NCBI RefSeq assembly: GCF_004352855.1
Contig: NZ_SJSC01000003.1
Coordinates: forward strand, 1-64,000
Length of the DNA stretch: 64,000 nt
Source: Marinomonas sp. KMM3893
GTDB lineage: Bacteria > Pseudomonadota > Gammaproteobacteria > Pseudomonadales > Marinomonadaceae
Reading direction: 5' to 3'
Below, one piece after another: positions 48,302 to 57,893 of the stretch (position 1 is its first letter; each line of letters starts with the position of its first letter). The position numbers and the translations under genes are program-made. The notes under the pieces were generated by a model. The model was given only the letters and a program-made list of their open reading frames with translations. It was not told where the DNA came from and ran no database searches.

Positions 48302-48970
48302 ATGGAAGATGTATTAGCGCCCGCGAAAAGAGAACAATCGCTCGGGGAAGAAGTTGCCAACAGTATCAGCCATGGGCTCGGTTTGCTGGCCGCGCTCATC
48401 GGTACACCATTTTTAATTATCAGCGCCATTAACGACGCCGACACCAGTTTTTTGGTTGGCGTCAGCGTCTTTTCCGCTACCATGATTTTGCTCTACCTCT
48501 CTTCTACTTTGTACCATGCTGCGCCTGCGGGACCAGCGAAAAACCTATTTCGAGTTATTGACCATTCCGCTGTGTATTTTTTGATTGCCGGTACCTACAC
48601 GCCGTTTATGCTAGGGGTGCTACGAGGTGCTTGGGGCTGGTCTATTTTAGCCTCTGTTTGGGGGCTGGCAGCGGTAGGAGTCTTGCTAAAAGCTTTTGGC
48701 AAAGCCAAACATCCGCTTGTCTCAACCGCCTTATATGTTTTGCTGGGCTGGCTTATTATCATTGCGATCAAGCCCTTAGTTGAGCTTATGGCGCCACAAG
48801 GTCTGATGCTTTTGGTGTTAGGTGGCCTGCTCTATACGCTAGGCGTAGTCTTTTATGCGTTTGATGCGCGTTTGCGATATGGGCATCTGATTTGGCATTT
48901 GTTTGTCTTATCGGGAACCGCATGTCACTTTTTTGCCATTCTTTGGTATGGCGCTTACGGGGCTGTTTAA
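48302..48970 (+). CDS. PAQR / hemolysin III family membrane protein
   Basis: 222 residues with seven hydrophobic helices. The family motifs are NSISHGLGLLAA near the start, SSTLYHAAP, and IDHSAVYFLIAGTYTPFML, and HLFVLSGTACHFFAI near the end; the His and Asp/Ser residues in these motifs bind zinc in PAQR proteins. The role in bacteria is unsettled despite the 'hemolysin' name. GGAG precedes ATG 48302; earlier starts are possible. Confidence 0.87.
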   Translation: MEDVLAPAKREQSLGEEVANSISHGLGLLAALIGTPFLIISAINDADTSFLVGVSVFSATMILLYLSSTLYHAAPAGPAKNLFRVIDHSAVYFLIAGTYTPFMLGVLRGAWGWSILASVWGLAAVGVLLKAFGKAKHPLVSTALYVLLGWLIIIAIKPLVELMAPQGLMLLVLGGLLYTLGVVFYAFDARLRYGHLIWHLFVLSGTACHFFAILWYGAYGAV

Positions 48971-48984
48971 CGCAGGGAGTAATA

Positions 48985-49323
48985 ATGACTAAGATAAATG
49001 CCGCTACTATGGGGTTTAACCCAGACTATTCTGAGCAAGCCCCAAGCGTTGAAGACATTAAGCTTTTAGCAGGCGATGTCATCCTTGAGTTTGGTGCGCC
49101 CTGGTGTGGGCATTGTCAGGCGTCTGCTCCGATCGTTGCTGATGAGCTGTCAACGCGCTCGCTATGGCATATCAAGGTGTTTGATGGGAAGGGAAAAAAA
49201 TTAGGGCGAGCCTTTGGTGTTACGCTTTGGCCGACCTTGATCTATTTAAAAAATGGTGAAGAAGTAGGGCGCCTTGTACGCCCTTTATTGGCGTCAGAGA
49301 TGACAGAATTGTTGGCGCTTTAA
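48985..49323 (+). CDS. Thioredoxin-like protein
   Basis: 112 residues. The active site is FGAPWCGHCQASAP, with the protein disulfide isomerase-type WCGHC rather than WCGPC, and the cis-Pro region is LWPTLIYLKNGEE. There is no signal peptide, so it acts in the cytoplasm. AGGGAG precedes ATG 48985, 14 bases after the PAQR gene, so the two may be cotranscribed. Confidence 0.85.
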   Translation: MTKINAATMGFNPDYSEQAPSVEDIKLLAGDVILEFGAPWCGHCQASAPIVADELSTRSLWHIKVFDGKGKKLGRAFGVTLWPTLIYLKNGEEVGRLVRPLLASEMTELLAL

Positions 49324-49330
49324 GGCCGTT

Positions 49331-49588
49331 TTAGACTCGAATATCAATCAATGAACCAATAGCCTGATCTGCGCTATTGATAACACGAGCGTTCGCTTTT
49401 GCGTTCAGCTCGCTTTCTTTTGCCTGTATTACCCCATCTTGTATTTGACTGCCTGAGCGATTGGATTGATTGCTATCGGCTGTTTGAGTGGCGGCTTCTG
49501 CGACTTTTTGACTTGCTTCGTTCAACCCTGTTTGGCTGTTTTTAAGGCCTGCTTGAGCATAGTTGAATGGCGAATTGGTAATTTGCAT
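49331..49588 (-). CDS. Small conserved protein with flagellar rod/hook-like ends
   Basis: 85 residues, Gln/Ala/Ser-rich and without hydrophobic segments. The first part (FNYAQAGLKNSQTGLNEASQKVAEAA) resembles the N-terminal helix of flagellar axial proteins. The C-terminus (NARVINSADQAIGSLIDIRV) resembles small orphan proteins common in pseudomonads. No flagellar gene is near. Convergent with the thioredoxin gene, with seven bases between. Function unknown. Confidence 0.65.
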   Translation of the reverse strand: MQITNSPFNYAQAGLKNSQTGLNEASQKVAEAATQTADSNQSNRSGSQIQDGVIQAKESELNAKANARVINSADQAIGSLIDIRV

Positions 49589-49858
49589 AGAGACAGCCTT
49601 GGGTTGAGAGTCGCCTTTCGTAAAACAACAATGAATGGGATTGTTCTAATCTTAACCAAGTTTGTTAGGGCTGTCAGTAACCTTATGTAGTGTGTCCTTT
49701 GTATTTACTCACTGTTTTCAACTCAAGAGGCAAGCTATCTTGTTGATGTAATTCATCTTTGCTAGTTAATATTTTTTTCGCTTTCTGTCTTTTATTATGT
49801 GCTCATTGGGGCTTATTAACAGAAGGCCGTAGCGCGTTATTAAATAGGATGGGGGATT
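49589..49858. other. Spacer between the small axial-like gene and marR
   Basis: No supported gene is seen in these 270 bases. The A/T-rich stretch around 49760-49800 probably holds the marR promoter. Confidence 0.4.
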
Positions 49859-50320
49859 ATGTTAAAGCCATTTGCTTTGCAGGTGAATAAGCTGGAAAAG
49901 CTGCAGTCAATCGCGGACTTTGGCTTGTTAATTTCAGCGATTAAAACGCACATTGTGTCGTCGATCGACGCTGAGCTGTCAGCATTGGAGTTAACCGCAG
50001 CTCAATATCGGGTTGTGATGATTCTGGCTTACAATGGCCGAAGTACGCTGGCGAGTTTGTGCACTGAAATGGATTACGATCGAGGGGCGATGAGCCGCTT
50101 ATTGTGTCGGCTTGAAGGCAAGGGGTTATTGGATAAACGCCCGTCTGAGACAGACAAGCGCTCAATGTATTTGAGCTTAAGCGCCAAAGGTGATGCCTTT
50201 ATCCCGAATATTCAGCCCAAGGTAAACCGTGTGTTTGAGAAGGCCTTAAGTGGTTTTTCTCACCAAGAGAGAGACCAATTAAGCACGCTTCTGCTAAGAT
50301 TTTTGAACAATTTGAAATAA
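49859..50320 (+). CDS. MarR-family transcriptional regulator
   Basis: 153 residues. The winged helix is seen as LTAAQYRVVMILAYNG, CTEMDYDRGAMSRLLCRLEGKGLLDKRPSETDKRS (shown here in parts; the key wing residues are D, K and R). MarR proteins respond to phenolic or oxidative signals and usually repress a neighbour. The kinase-like gene 98 bases downstream is the nearest candidate target. Confidence 0.87.
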   Translation: MLKPFALQVNKLEKLQSIADFGLLISAIKTHIVSSIDAELSALELTAAQYRVVMILAYNGRSTLASLCTEMDYDRGAMSRLLCRLEGKGLLDKRPSETDKRSMYLSLSAKGDAFIPNIQPKVNRVFEKALSGFSHQERDQLSTLLLRFLNNLK

Positions 50321-50418
50321 ATTCGTAACAAAGAGTGACTTTTTCTCTGCTCTCTACTGGATGATCATTACGTTTGTTAATATTGTTGTCTAGGCAATTA
50401 CTTACGTAGATTTTGATT

Positions 50419-51168
50419 ATGAACGAGCAAGTACTGATTTCACAATTAAGTGAATGTTTTCCAGAGCGAGACTTTCATACTGACAATTTAATCGTCCTCC
50501 ATAAAGGCCGCTTTGCTAATGCTATCGTGTATCGTTATAAAGACGATCAGACTGATTTAGTCATCAAAGACTTTCAACACAGTCCCTGGATAGTTCGTAA
50601 GACATTTGCTCGTTTGTTTATTAATCAAGAATATAAGGCGCTAGCGCGTCTGCAAGGCATGAATGGTGTGAGTGATGAGTTCCACCGCTTGTCTTCTATT
50701 GGCATCGCGTATGCTTTTATCGAAGGGGTGCCACTGCGTACGCTAAGTAAGCAAGGTGAAACAGTGCCTAAATCCTTCTTTAATCAACTTGAACACATGG
50801 TGTCGGAAATGCACCGCCGTGGTCTTGTTCACCTAGATTTACGCAATCTAGGAAATGTGATTTTAGGGGAAGACGGTAAACCCTATTTTATTGATTTTCA
50901 GTCCGCGATGACGTTCGCTCGGTTCCCTAAATGGCTGCAACGTTATATGCGTGGAGCAGACCTATCTGGGGTCTACAAAGGTTGGAACTCTGTTTGTGAA
51001 CAACCTGTTACAGGCCATAAAAAAGCGTTTTTTAAGAACTTTAATCAACTTCGAAAACGTTGGATCTTCCGCGGTTATCCATTACATAGAACGTATCTAT
51101 GGTTATGTGGCATCGCGAGCCAGTTACCTGGTGCGGACCTAGTGCGTAATATTTCAGACAGATTATAA
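50419..51168 (+). CDS. Kdo/RIO-like protein kinase-fold protein
   Basis: 249 residues. The catalytic loop is HLDLRNLGNV (HxDLRxxN) and the metal-binding motif is YFIDFQSA (DFQ in place of DFG). A candidate ATP lysine is in LVIKDFQ and a partner Glu in NQEYKAL. This fits the lipopolysaccharide core kinase (KdkA/WaaP/InaA) and RIO-like clan. The substrate is unknown; an LPS core sugar is the likeliest guess. ATG 50419 is used; a TTG six bases earlier is in frame. Confidence 0.75.
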   Translation: MNEQVLISQLSECFPERDFHTDNLIVLHKGRFANAIVYRYKDDQTDLVIKDFQHSPWIVRKTFARLFINQEYKALARLQGMNGVSDEFHRLSSIGIAYAFIEGVPLRTLSKQGETVPKSFFNQLEHMVSEMHRRGLVHLDLRNLGNVILGEDGKPYFIDFQSAMTFARFPKWLQRYMRGADLSGVYKGWNSVCEQPVTGHKKAFFKNFNQLRKRWIFRGYPLHRTYLWLCGIASQLPGADLVRNISDRL

Positions 51169-51181
51169 ACCGCGTTATACC

Positions 51182-51213
51182 GAGCAGATTGGTGATCACC
51201 GTCTGCTCTTTTT
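51182..51213 (+). terminator. Terminator after the kinase-like gene
   Basis: GAGCAGA (51182-51188) pairs with TCTGCTC (51202-51208). The loop itself contains GGTGATCACC, which can fold further, and five T follow. Confidence 0.85.
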
Positions 51214-51352
51214 CACTCTTCCTGCTTTTCCTCTTCCTTTTCGTTCTTTCCTTCTAACTGTCTCTTTATCTCGGTCAAGTAAAAGTGCTTCTTCCGGTGC
51301 CTGAAAAGCGCAATAATGGCGGCCTACTTAATGAGAAAAGGTTAACTGCAGT

Positions 51353-52360
51353 ATGTACACGGATGAAGATTTAAATTATGCCGTAGAGAAAGGTGTGTTT
51401 ACTGACACCGCAGTCACTGAATTTCGCTCGTTATTAGCAGAAGAAAAGCAAACCGCCGCCGTCGATGAAGAAAACTTCCGATTAGTGGGTGGTTTCAATG
51501 ATATCTTCGTGGTGATTGCGTGTAGCTTGTTATTGTTTTCATCTGTTTGGGTGGTTAGGCCTAGCAGCAACACGCTTGCTATGCTGGTCTTCGCGGCCTT
51601 ATCTTGGGGGCTGGCTGAGTTTTTTGTTCGTAAGCGTAAAATGGCCCTGCCAGCGATTGTTTTGCTCCTCTCTTTTATGGGAGGTGTCTTTTGGTGTGTG
51701 TTTTCAATTTCCTCTTCGATCCCTTCTTTCTCTGTGCAGGCGGCATCGCTTTTTGCCGCGGCGGTGACCACAGTGTCGGCTTACCTTCATTGGCGACGTT
51801 TTAGGGTTCCTATTACGGTTGCGGTTGGAACCGGTGCGCTTTTTGTCTCTGTTCTCTCGCTTGTTTTGGTGATGTTTCCTGCGGCCAAATCGGGTTTGAT
51901 GATGGTGCTGTTTTTGTGTGGCGTTGCCGCGTTTCTGTTAGCGATGTATTGGGATGCGAGTGATACTCAGCGTATCACTCGTCGTTCAGACGTCGCCTTC
52001 TGGCTTCATTTACTGTCGGCGCCCTTGATCATTCATCCTATTTTCTCAAATTTAGGCATTTTGAATGGCAATGAGAGCCTGCTCAGCATGCTTGTTGTGG
52101 TCTTTTTGTATCTGCTGATGACGTCTATTTCGATTGCGGTAGATCGTCGGGCCTTTATGGTGTCTTCGTTGATTTATGTGCTGTATGCGGTGTCGGCCAT
52201 CATTGAGAGTTATGGTGGCATTGGCTACAGCTTTGCTTTGACTGGGGTGCTGATCGGTGGCGGATTATTATTGTTGTCGGCGAAATGGCATTTTATGAGA
52301 GCTCAATTGTTGCGTGTGTTGCCAAGCGCCATCCAACGTCATTTGCCGAACGTGAAATAA
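51353..52360 (+). CDS. Multi-pass membrane protein with DUF2157-like N-terminus
   Basis: 335 residues. A soluble N-terminal segment of about 50 residues (YTDEDLNYAVEKGVFTDTAV) precedes about ten membrane helices. The N-terminal segment resembles that of DUF2157-type predicted membrane proteins. Function unknown. It is flanked upstream by a pyrimidine-rich stretch and downstream by the nitronate monooxygenase gene, 39 bases away. Confidence 0.72.
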   Translation: MYTDEDLNYAVEKGVFTDTAVTEFRSLLAEEKQTAAVDEENFRLVGGFNDIFVVIACSLLLFSSVWVVRPSSNTLAMLVFAALSWGLAEFFVRKRKMALPAIVLLLSFMGGVFWCVFSISSSIPSFSVQAASLFAAAVTTVSAYLHWRRFRVPITVAVGTGALFVSVLSLVLVMFPAAKSGLMMVLFLCGVAAFLLAMYWDASDTQRITRRSDVAFWLHLLSAPLIIHPIFSNLGILNGNESLLSMLVVVFLYLLMTSISIAVDRRAFMVSSLIYVLYAVSAIIESYGGIGYSFALTGVLIGGGLLLLSAKWHFMRAQLLRVLPSAIQRHLPNVK

Positions 52361-52399
52361 ATTTACCAATGAACGCCTGAAGAATAAGGAATAGAAAGT

Positions 52400-53443
52400 A
52401 TGATCAACCTGGAAGGTAAGCGCTTACTCGGCTGTGAGCACCCGATTATTCAGGCGCCTATGGCTGGAGCCCAAGGAAGCGATATGGCAATAGCCGTGTC
52501 TAACGCGGGTGGCTTAGGGTCTTTGCCTTGCGCCATGCTTAGTGTGGAGGACATGGTCAGTGAAATTAAGTTGATCAAAGCGGGCACAGACAAACCCTAC
52601 AATTTGAATTTCTTTTGCCATCAACCGATCGAGTATAACGAAGCAGAACATCAGGTTTGGCAGAGCAAATTAATGCCCTATTTTGCGGCGTTTGGAGCGA
52701 CACCAAAAAGCCTGCCTAATAGCGCCAACCGAACGCCTTTTAATCACGCCATCGCCGATGCCATTGAGCCGTTTTCGCCTCCTGTGGTCAGCTTTCATTT
52801 TGGCCTGCCTGATCCAGAATTAGTGCAGCGGGTGAAGTCTTGGGGTAGTAAGGTTCTGTCATCCGCGACGACCTTAGAAGAAGCGCTCTGGTTAGAGTCG
52901 CAAGGTGTGGATGCCATCATTGCACAAGGGGTAGAAGCAGGCGGCCATCGCGGTATGTTTTTATCTGATGACATTACCACTCAGGTAGGGCTGTTTTCTC
53001 TGGTTTCACAACTTATTCAAGTGCTAAAAGTGCCTGTAATTGGTGCAGGAGGGATAGCCCATCATAAAGAGATACAGGCTTTGCTGGCGCTGGGTGCGGC
53101 AGCGGTGCAAATAGGCACGACATATTTGTTGTGTGATGAGTCTCGGATTTCATCCTCTCACCGAGAGGCGCTGCAAAGTGAAGCGGCGCAGCACACGGCC
53201 TTGACGAATGTGTTTACCGGTCGACCTGCTCGATCTGTGGTGAATCGTGTGATGGAAGAGCTGGCGTATATGTCACCCTCTGCCCCAGCGTTTCCTCATG
53301 CGTCAATCGAAATGACACAGCTAAAAGCATTAGACTCCATGCAAGGCGGCACAAATTTTGCGTCTCTTTGGTGTGGGCAAAATGCGACAGGTTGCCAAGC
53401 CATTTCTGCCCACACCTTAACCAAGCTGTTAGCTAATGGTTAA
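52400..53443 (+). CDS. Nitronate monooxygenase (2-nitropropane dioxygenase) family protein
   Basis: 347 residues. The start HPIIQAPMAGAQGSDMAIAVSNAGGLGSLP (in parts: QAPMAG, NAGGLGSLP) and the FMN-binding segments AQGVEAGGHRG, VIGAGGIAH and ALGAAAVQIGTTYL are characteristic. Members oxidise nitronates with FMN and oxygen. The gene may be cotranscribed with the membrane protein upstream. The precise substrate is not defined by sequence. Confidence 0.87.
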   Translation: MINLEGKRLLGCEHPIIQAPMAGAQGSDMAIAVSNAGGLGSLPCAMLSVEDMVSEIKLIKAGTDKPYNLNFFCHQPIEYNEAEHQVWQSKLMPYFAAFGATPKSLPNSANRTPFNHAIADAIEPFSPPVVSFHFGLPDPELVQRVKSWGSKVLSSATTLEEALWLESQGVDAIIAQGVEAGGHRGMFLSDDITTQVGLFSLVSQLIQVLKVPVIGAGGIAHHKEIQALLALGAAAVQIGTTYLLCDESRISSSHREALQSEAAQHTALTNVFTGRPARSVVNRVMEELAYMSPSAPAFPHASIEMTQLKALDSMQGGTNFASLWCGQNATGCQAISAHTLTKLLANG

Positions 53444-53604
53444 AAAGGGCAAATATAACCTTTCTCTTATTCGATTAAGTTAAATAAATTAAGAAAAATA
53501 GATAGAATGTGCATATAAAAGCCAAAGCGAGGTGGGCTCTTTCCCAAATAAGCTAGGTCACTTACACTTACATAAAATTGACTATTTAGTTAGGAAAATA
53601 CCAG

Positions 53605-55170
53605 ATGATTAAAAAATGGATTGCCACAGGCATACTGCTTACAGGGAGCATCGCGGCCATGGCTGCAACGCCACCAAACGCGTTGGTTGTTGCTCAATCG
53701 CTCGACGATGTGACCAGTTTGGACCCAGCACAAGGATTTGAATTAACCTCAGTACAAACCTTTACCAATATCTATCAGCGACTGGTTCAGTCAGACCCTG
53801 AAAACCCAACAGAATTAAAACCAACATTGGCAACCAGTTGGGTATCGACGCCGCGTAGTTTAACACTGACACTGCGGGATAATGCTCAGTTTGCGAGTGG
53901 TAATCCTATTCGACCAGAAGACGTGCTTTTCTCATTAAGCCGAGTGGTAAAATTGAATTTAGCGCCGTCTTTTATTTTGACCCAATTAGGTTGGGATAAA
54001 GACAATGTGGATAGCCACCTACAAAAAGTGGACGCTAATAAGGTAAAAATCACTTGGGACGTTAATGTGGGTCCTTCGTTTGTTTTAAGTTTATTGTCGG
54101 CTCCAGCGTCTTCTATCGTGGATGAAAAAGCCGTTGAGATGCATGTCAAGAATGGCGATTTTGGTCACGCTTGGTTAAACAATCATTCGGCTGGCAGTGG
54201 TCCATTTCAAATTATGAAATACACGCCTCATGAAGCATTGGTTCTGACGGCAAACAAAACATCGCCTGCCGGCGCACCTAAAATGCAGATGATTTTGATG
54301 AAAAACGTCCCTGATGCGGCAACCCGTCAACTATTGATAGAGCAAGGTGATGCGGACATTGCACGTAACCTAGGTTCTGATCAATTTGAGTCGCTACAAG
54401 GAAAGCCTGGGGTGAAAGCCTTAGCGTTACCTTATGCATCACTTTATTACATCATGTTTAATACCAAAGCGAAGAATAACCCAGATTTGGGCAATCCGAA
54501 ATTTTGGGAAGCGGCGCATTGGGCATTTGATTACAAAGGCATTGCCGTAGACTTGATGCGTGGTCAATTTCAAGTTCAGCAGTCTTTCCTTCCGCAAGGC
54601 TTCAACGGCGCTTTGACGGATCAGCCATACCATTACGATCCAGAAAAAGCGAAACAGATCTTAAAAGACGCTGGAATCAAAGACCCACACTTCAAATTGG
54701 TGGTTTCTAACCAACCGCCATATTTGGATGTTGCTCAAGCATTACAAGCCAGCTTTGCGAAAGCGGGTATCCGAGTGGAACTGATTCCTGGTATCAGTAG
54801 CCAAGTGTCTAATGACGTAAAAGAACATAACTACGAAGCCAATGTATCGTCTTGGGGGCCGGACTATTTTGACCCTAATACCAATGCCTCTTCGTTTGCT
54901 TACAACCCGGAAAATGGCTCAAAAACCATAGCATGGCGTGCCAATTGGCAGATTCCAGAGCTAAGCAAAATGACCATTGCAGCCCGCGCCGAAACTGACC
55001 CTGTTAAGCGTACAAAAATGTACCAAGAGTTGCAGCGTCAGGTGCGTGAAAGTGCACCGTTCGTGATTGGTTTGCAAAATAAAAAGTTGGTTGCTATTCG
55101 AGATAATCTAAAAGGTTATGTCCAAGGCATTACGCCAGACATGGTTTACTATCAAAACGTTTCTAAATAA
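53605..55170 (+). CDS. Peptide-type ABC transporter substrate-binding protein (SBP_bac_5)
   Basis: 521 residues. A Sec signal peptide (MIKKWIATGILLTGSIAAMA) leads to a family 5 periplasmic binding fold with VTSLDPAQGFELTSVQTFTN and later FASGNPIRPEDVLFSLSR. This family binds peptides, nickel chelates or opines. It is the first gene of a complete importer operon and overlaps the first permease gene by one base. The ligand is not evident. Confidence 0.9.
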   Translation: MIKKWIATGILLTGSIAAMAATPPNALVVAQSLDDVTSLDPAQGFELTSVQTFTNIYQRLVQSDPENPTELKPTLATSWVSTPRSLTLTLRDNAQFASGNPIRPEDVLFSLSRVVKLNLAPSFILTQLGWDKDNVDSHLQKVDANKVKITWDVNVGPSFVLSLLSAPASSIVDEKAVEMHVKNGDFGHAWLNNHSAGSGPFQIMKYTPHEALVLTANKTSPAGAPKMQMILMKNVPDAATRQLLIEQGDADIARNLGSDQFESLQGKPGVKALALPYASLYYIMFNTKAKNNPDLGNPKFWEAAHWAFDYKGIAVDLMRGQFQVQQSFLPQGFNGALTDQPYHYDPEKAKQILKDAGIKDPHFKLVVSNQPPYLDVAQALQASFAKAGIRVELIPGISSQVSNDVKEHNYEANVSSWGPDYFDPNTNASSFAYNPENGSKTIAWRANWQIPELSKMTIAARAETDPVKRTKMYQELQRQVRESAPFVIGLQNKKLVAIRDNLKGYVQGITPDMVYYQNVSK

Positions 55171-56225
55171 TGAGTAATATTGATAAATCAGCCGGCGCAA
55201 TGCGTCGGCTTTGGATAGGCCGCAGCCAACATTTGGCGAGCGGCCTTATTTCGTTAGCGCTGACCTTATTCGGCTTATTGGTGTTTACCTTTTTGCTGTC
55301 TCGCGCTGCGCCAATCGACCCCGCATTGCAGTTAGTGGGTGATCATGCGAGTGAGGAAACTTATCAGCAAGCACGACACGAATTGGGGTTAGATGAGCCT
55401 TTGCCGATGCAGTTTCTGCATTATTTAGGCCGTTTGACTCATGGTGATCTAGGCATGTCTCAGTTAAGCCAGCAACCTGTGCTTAATGACCTTATGCGTA
55501 CTTTTCCTGCGACCATTGAACTGGCCACTTGTGCGATGTTTTTTGGTGCCTTTTTTGGCATTTTATTTGCCATCTTAGCGGTCTATAAGCCGGGCAGTTG
55601 GTTAGATCAGCTGGCAAGGTTTATTTCTCTGTTAGGTTATTCTGTGCCGGTTTTCTGGCTTGGTTTGCTTGGGCTATTGCTCTTTTATGCGACGCTACAT
55701 TGGTCCGCAGGGCCTGGCCGACTGGATGATATTTACACCTATACCATGACGCAAGACAGTGGTTTTGTGCTGTTGGATGCTTTTCGTAGCGGTGACATTA
55801 ATATTATAAAAAATGCCATCGCTCACCTCTGGTTACCCGTTGCGGTCTTGGCGTTACTGTCGATGGCGTCTATTACTCGCCTGTTACGAGCGGTGATGTT
55901 GGAAGAAAGTAATAAAGAATACGTGATTCTGGCACAAGCTAAAGGCGCCAGTCGTTTGCGTATCTTATTAGTGCATGTGTTCCCTAATGTATTAGGCACC
56001 TTGATTACCATATTGGCCTTGTCTTACACCGGATTATTAGAAGGGGCGGTGTTAACGGAAACCGTGTTTGCTTGGCCTGGTTTAGGGCGCTATTTGACCA
56101 GCGCATTGTTCGCATCGGATACGGCGGCTGTATTAGGAGCGACCTTATTAATCGGCACCTGTTTTGTGTTGCTTAATGCGCTTGCCGACATACTGACTAA
56201 ATGGGTGGACCCAAGAACACGATGA
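55170..56225 (+). CDS. ABC transporter permease, DppB/OppB type
   Basis: 351 residues. An N-terminal helix and a large periplasmic segment (RAAPIDPALQLVGDHASEET) lead to about five further helices. The EAA-loop is LEESNKEYVILAQAKGASRLRILLVHVFPN (shown by its key AKGAS residues). It forms half of the importer channel. Confidence 0.9.
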   Translation: MSNIDKSAGAMRRLWIGRSQHLASGLISLALTLFGLLVFTFLLSRAAPIDPALQLVGDHASEETYQQARHELGLDEPLPMQFLHYLGRLTHGDLGMSQLSQQPVLNDLMRTFPATIELATCAMFFGAFFGILFAILAVYKPGSWLDQLARFISLLGYSVPVFWLGLLGLLLFYATLHWSAGPGRLDDIYTYTMTQDSGFVLLDAFRSGDINIIKNAIAHLWLPVAVLALLSMASITRLLRAVMLEESNKEYVILAQAKGASRLRILLVHVFPNVLGTLITILALSYTGLLEGAVLTETVFAWPGLGRYLTSALFASDTAAVLGATLLIGTCFVLLNALADILTKWVDPRTR

Positions 56226-57067
56226 TGACTTTAAAAAAACATGGTGCTTTTCGATGGCTAAGTCTGTTTAGTACCTTAAATATTGGTTTGGCGTTGGTGA
56301 TTTTGCTGGTGGTATTGGCTTTGCTTGCTCCGCAATTATCGACCTTTGATCCCAATGTGCAAAATATCCAAGATCGGTTATTGGCACCCAATGCGCAGCA
56401 TTGGTTTGGTACCGATCGCTTTGGTCGCGACCTTTTCTCACGAGTGCTGCATGGTGCTCGTCCTACTTTGCTATTAGTCAGCTTGGTTATTGTATTAACC
56501 GTGCCAATTGGTTTAACGGTAGGGATTTGTGCGGGCTATTTTGGCGGCTGGGTAGAGCGTATTTTAATGCGCTTAACGGACATTGTAATGTCCTTGCCAA
56601 GCTTGGTTATTGCCTTGGCATTGGTGTCAATTTTAGGCCCTGGTTTGATGAATGGCGCATTGGCGTTGGCCTTTACCAGCTGGCCATCTTTTGCGCGTCA
56701 AGCGCGAACGGAAACCTTATCGATCCGTCGTAGTGATTATCTGTCAGCGGCAAAAATGCAAGGCATCAGTGGCTGGCGTTTGATCTTTGGGCACATCTTG
56801 CCATTGATTTTACCCAGCGCAATTGTTCGCGCGGCGCTAAATCTAGGGGGCATTATTCTGTCCGCTGCAGGGCTTGGTTTCTTAGGCATGGGCATTCAAC
56901 CACCCGCGGCGGAATGGGGCTCTATGGTGGCCAGTGGTAGCCGAGTGATCTTCGATCAATGGTGGGTCGCGGCGGTACCGGGTGTGGCTATTTTATTAGC
57001 CAGTCTTGCTTTTAATCTGCTCGGAGATGGGCTGAGAGATAAAATGGACCCTCGTCATGACAAATAA
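56222..57067 (+). CDS. ABC transporter permease, DppC/OppC type
   Basis: 281 residues. The short N-terminal helix, the LLAPNAQHWFGTDRFGRDLFSR region and the EAA-loop (SAAKMQGISGWRLIFGHILP) are typical of the DppC family. The start overlaps the previous gene in ATGATGA. It pairs with the DppB-type permease. Confidence 0.9.
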   Translation: MMTLKKHGAFRWLSLFSTLNIGLALVILLVVLALLAPQLSTFDPNVQNIQDRLLAPNAQHWFGTDRFGRDLFSRVLHGARPTLLLVSLVIVLTVPIGLTVGICAGYFGGWVERILMRLTDIVMSLPSLVIALALVSILGPGLMNGALALAFTSWPSFARQARTETLSIRRSDYLSAAKMQGISGWRLIFGHILPLILPSAIVRAALNLGGIILSAAGLGFLGMGIQPPAAEWGSMVASGSRVIFDQWWVAAVPGVAILLASLAFNLLGDGLRDKMDPRHDK

Positions 57068-57893
57068 AACGACATTAGTGGACGTGCGCGGCTTGCATAT
57101 TGGCCTTAACGACGGCACTCAGCTGGTCAAAGGAATTGATTTTTCCATGGGGCGCGAACGCGTTGCCTTGGTCGGCGAATCCGGTTCTGGTAAGTCGCTT
57201 ACCGCTCGCTCATTAATGGGCTTGCTAGCGGATTCGTTAGTGGTAGACGCAGAGCGTTTTCAGCTGCTTGAGCATCCGGTATTAAACTACGACCAACGAC
57301 AATGGAACCGGCTGCGTGGTCATCAAGTCTCCATGGTATTGCAAGACCCTAAGTACGCGCTGAATCCGACTCAAAACATCGGTCGTCAAGTGGCCGAACC
57401 CTTACTATTGCATCAATCCATGTCCCGTAAAGCCAGGACAGAAAAAGTCGAACACATGCTCGATGCGGTGGGGCTTCCTAACCCTGCTGAGCTAAGAAAA
57501 ATGTACCCACATCAATTGTCTGGTGGCATGGGGCAAAGGGTCATGTTGGCAATGGCGCTGATCAATGATCCGCAATTATTGATTGCCGATGAGCCCACAT
57601 CAGCCCTAGATCATGCGGTTCGAGATCAGGTTTTGGACTTGATCCATTCTCTTGTAGAAGAGCGCAATATGGGACTTTTATTGATCAGTCACGATCTTCA
57701 GCAAGTCGCCGATTATTGTGAGCGCGTAATGGTGATGTATCAGGGGCGCTTGATCGATCATTTACCCGCAGAAGACTTGCCAAATGCGACCCACCCTTAC
57801 ACGCAAACCTTATGGTCGTGCCGACCCAACATTACTAAGCGTGGCCAGCCTCTGCCCACCTTAGATCGCGAGCACTTGGAGACATTGAATTGA
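57057..57893 (+). CDS. ABC transporter ATP-binding protein, DppD/OppD type
   Basis: 278 residues. Walker A GESGSGKSLTARSL, signature LSGGMGQRVMLAMAL and Walker B LLIADEPTSALD are intact. The C-terminal extension lacks the Fe-S-type cysteine cluster found in some DppD proteins. It overlaps the DppC-type gene by eleven bases. Confidence 0.9.
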   Translation: MTNKTTLVDVRGLHIGLNDGTQLVKGIDFSMGRERVALVGESGSGKSLTARSLMGLLADSLVVDAERFQLLEHPVLNYDQRQWNRLRGHQVSMVLQDPKYALNPTQNIGRQVAEPLLLHQSMSRKARTEKVEHMLDAVGLPNPAELRKMYPHQLSGGMGQRVMLAMALINDPQLLIADEPTSALDHAVRDQVLDLIHSLVEERNMGLLLISHDLQQVADYCERVMVMYQGRLIDHLPAEDLPNATHPYTQTLWSCRPNITKRGQPLPTLDREHLETLN

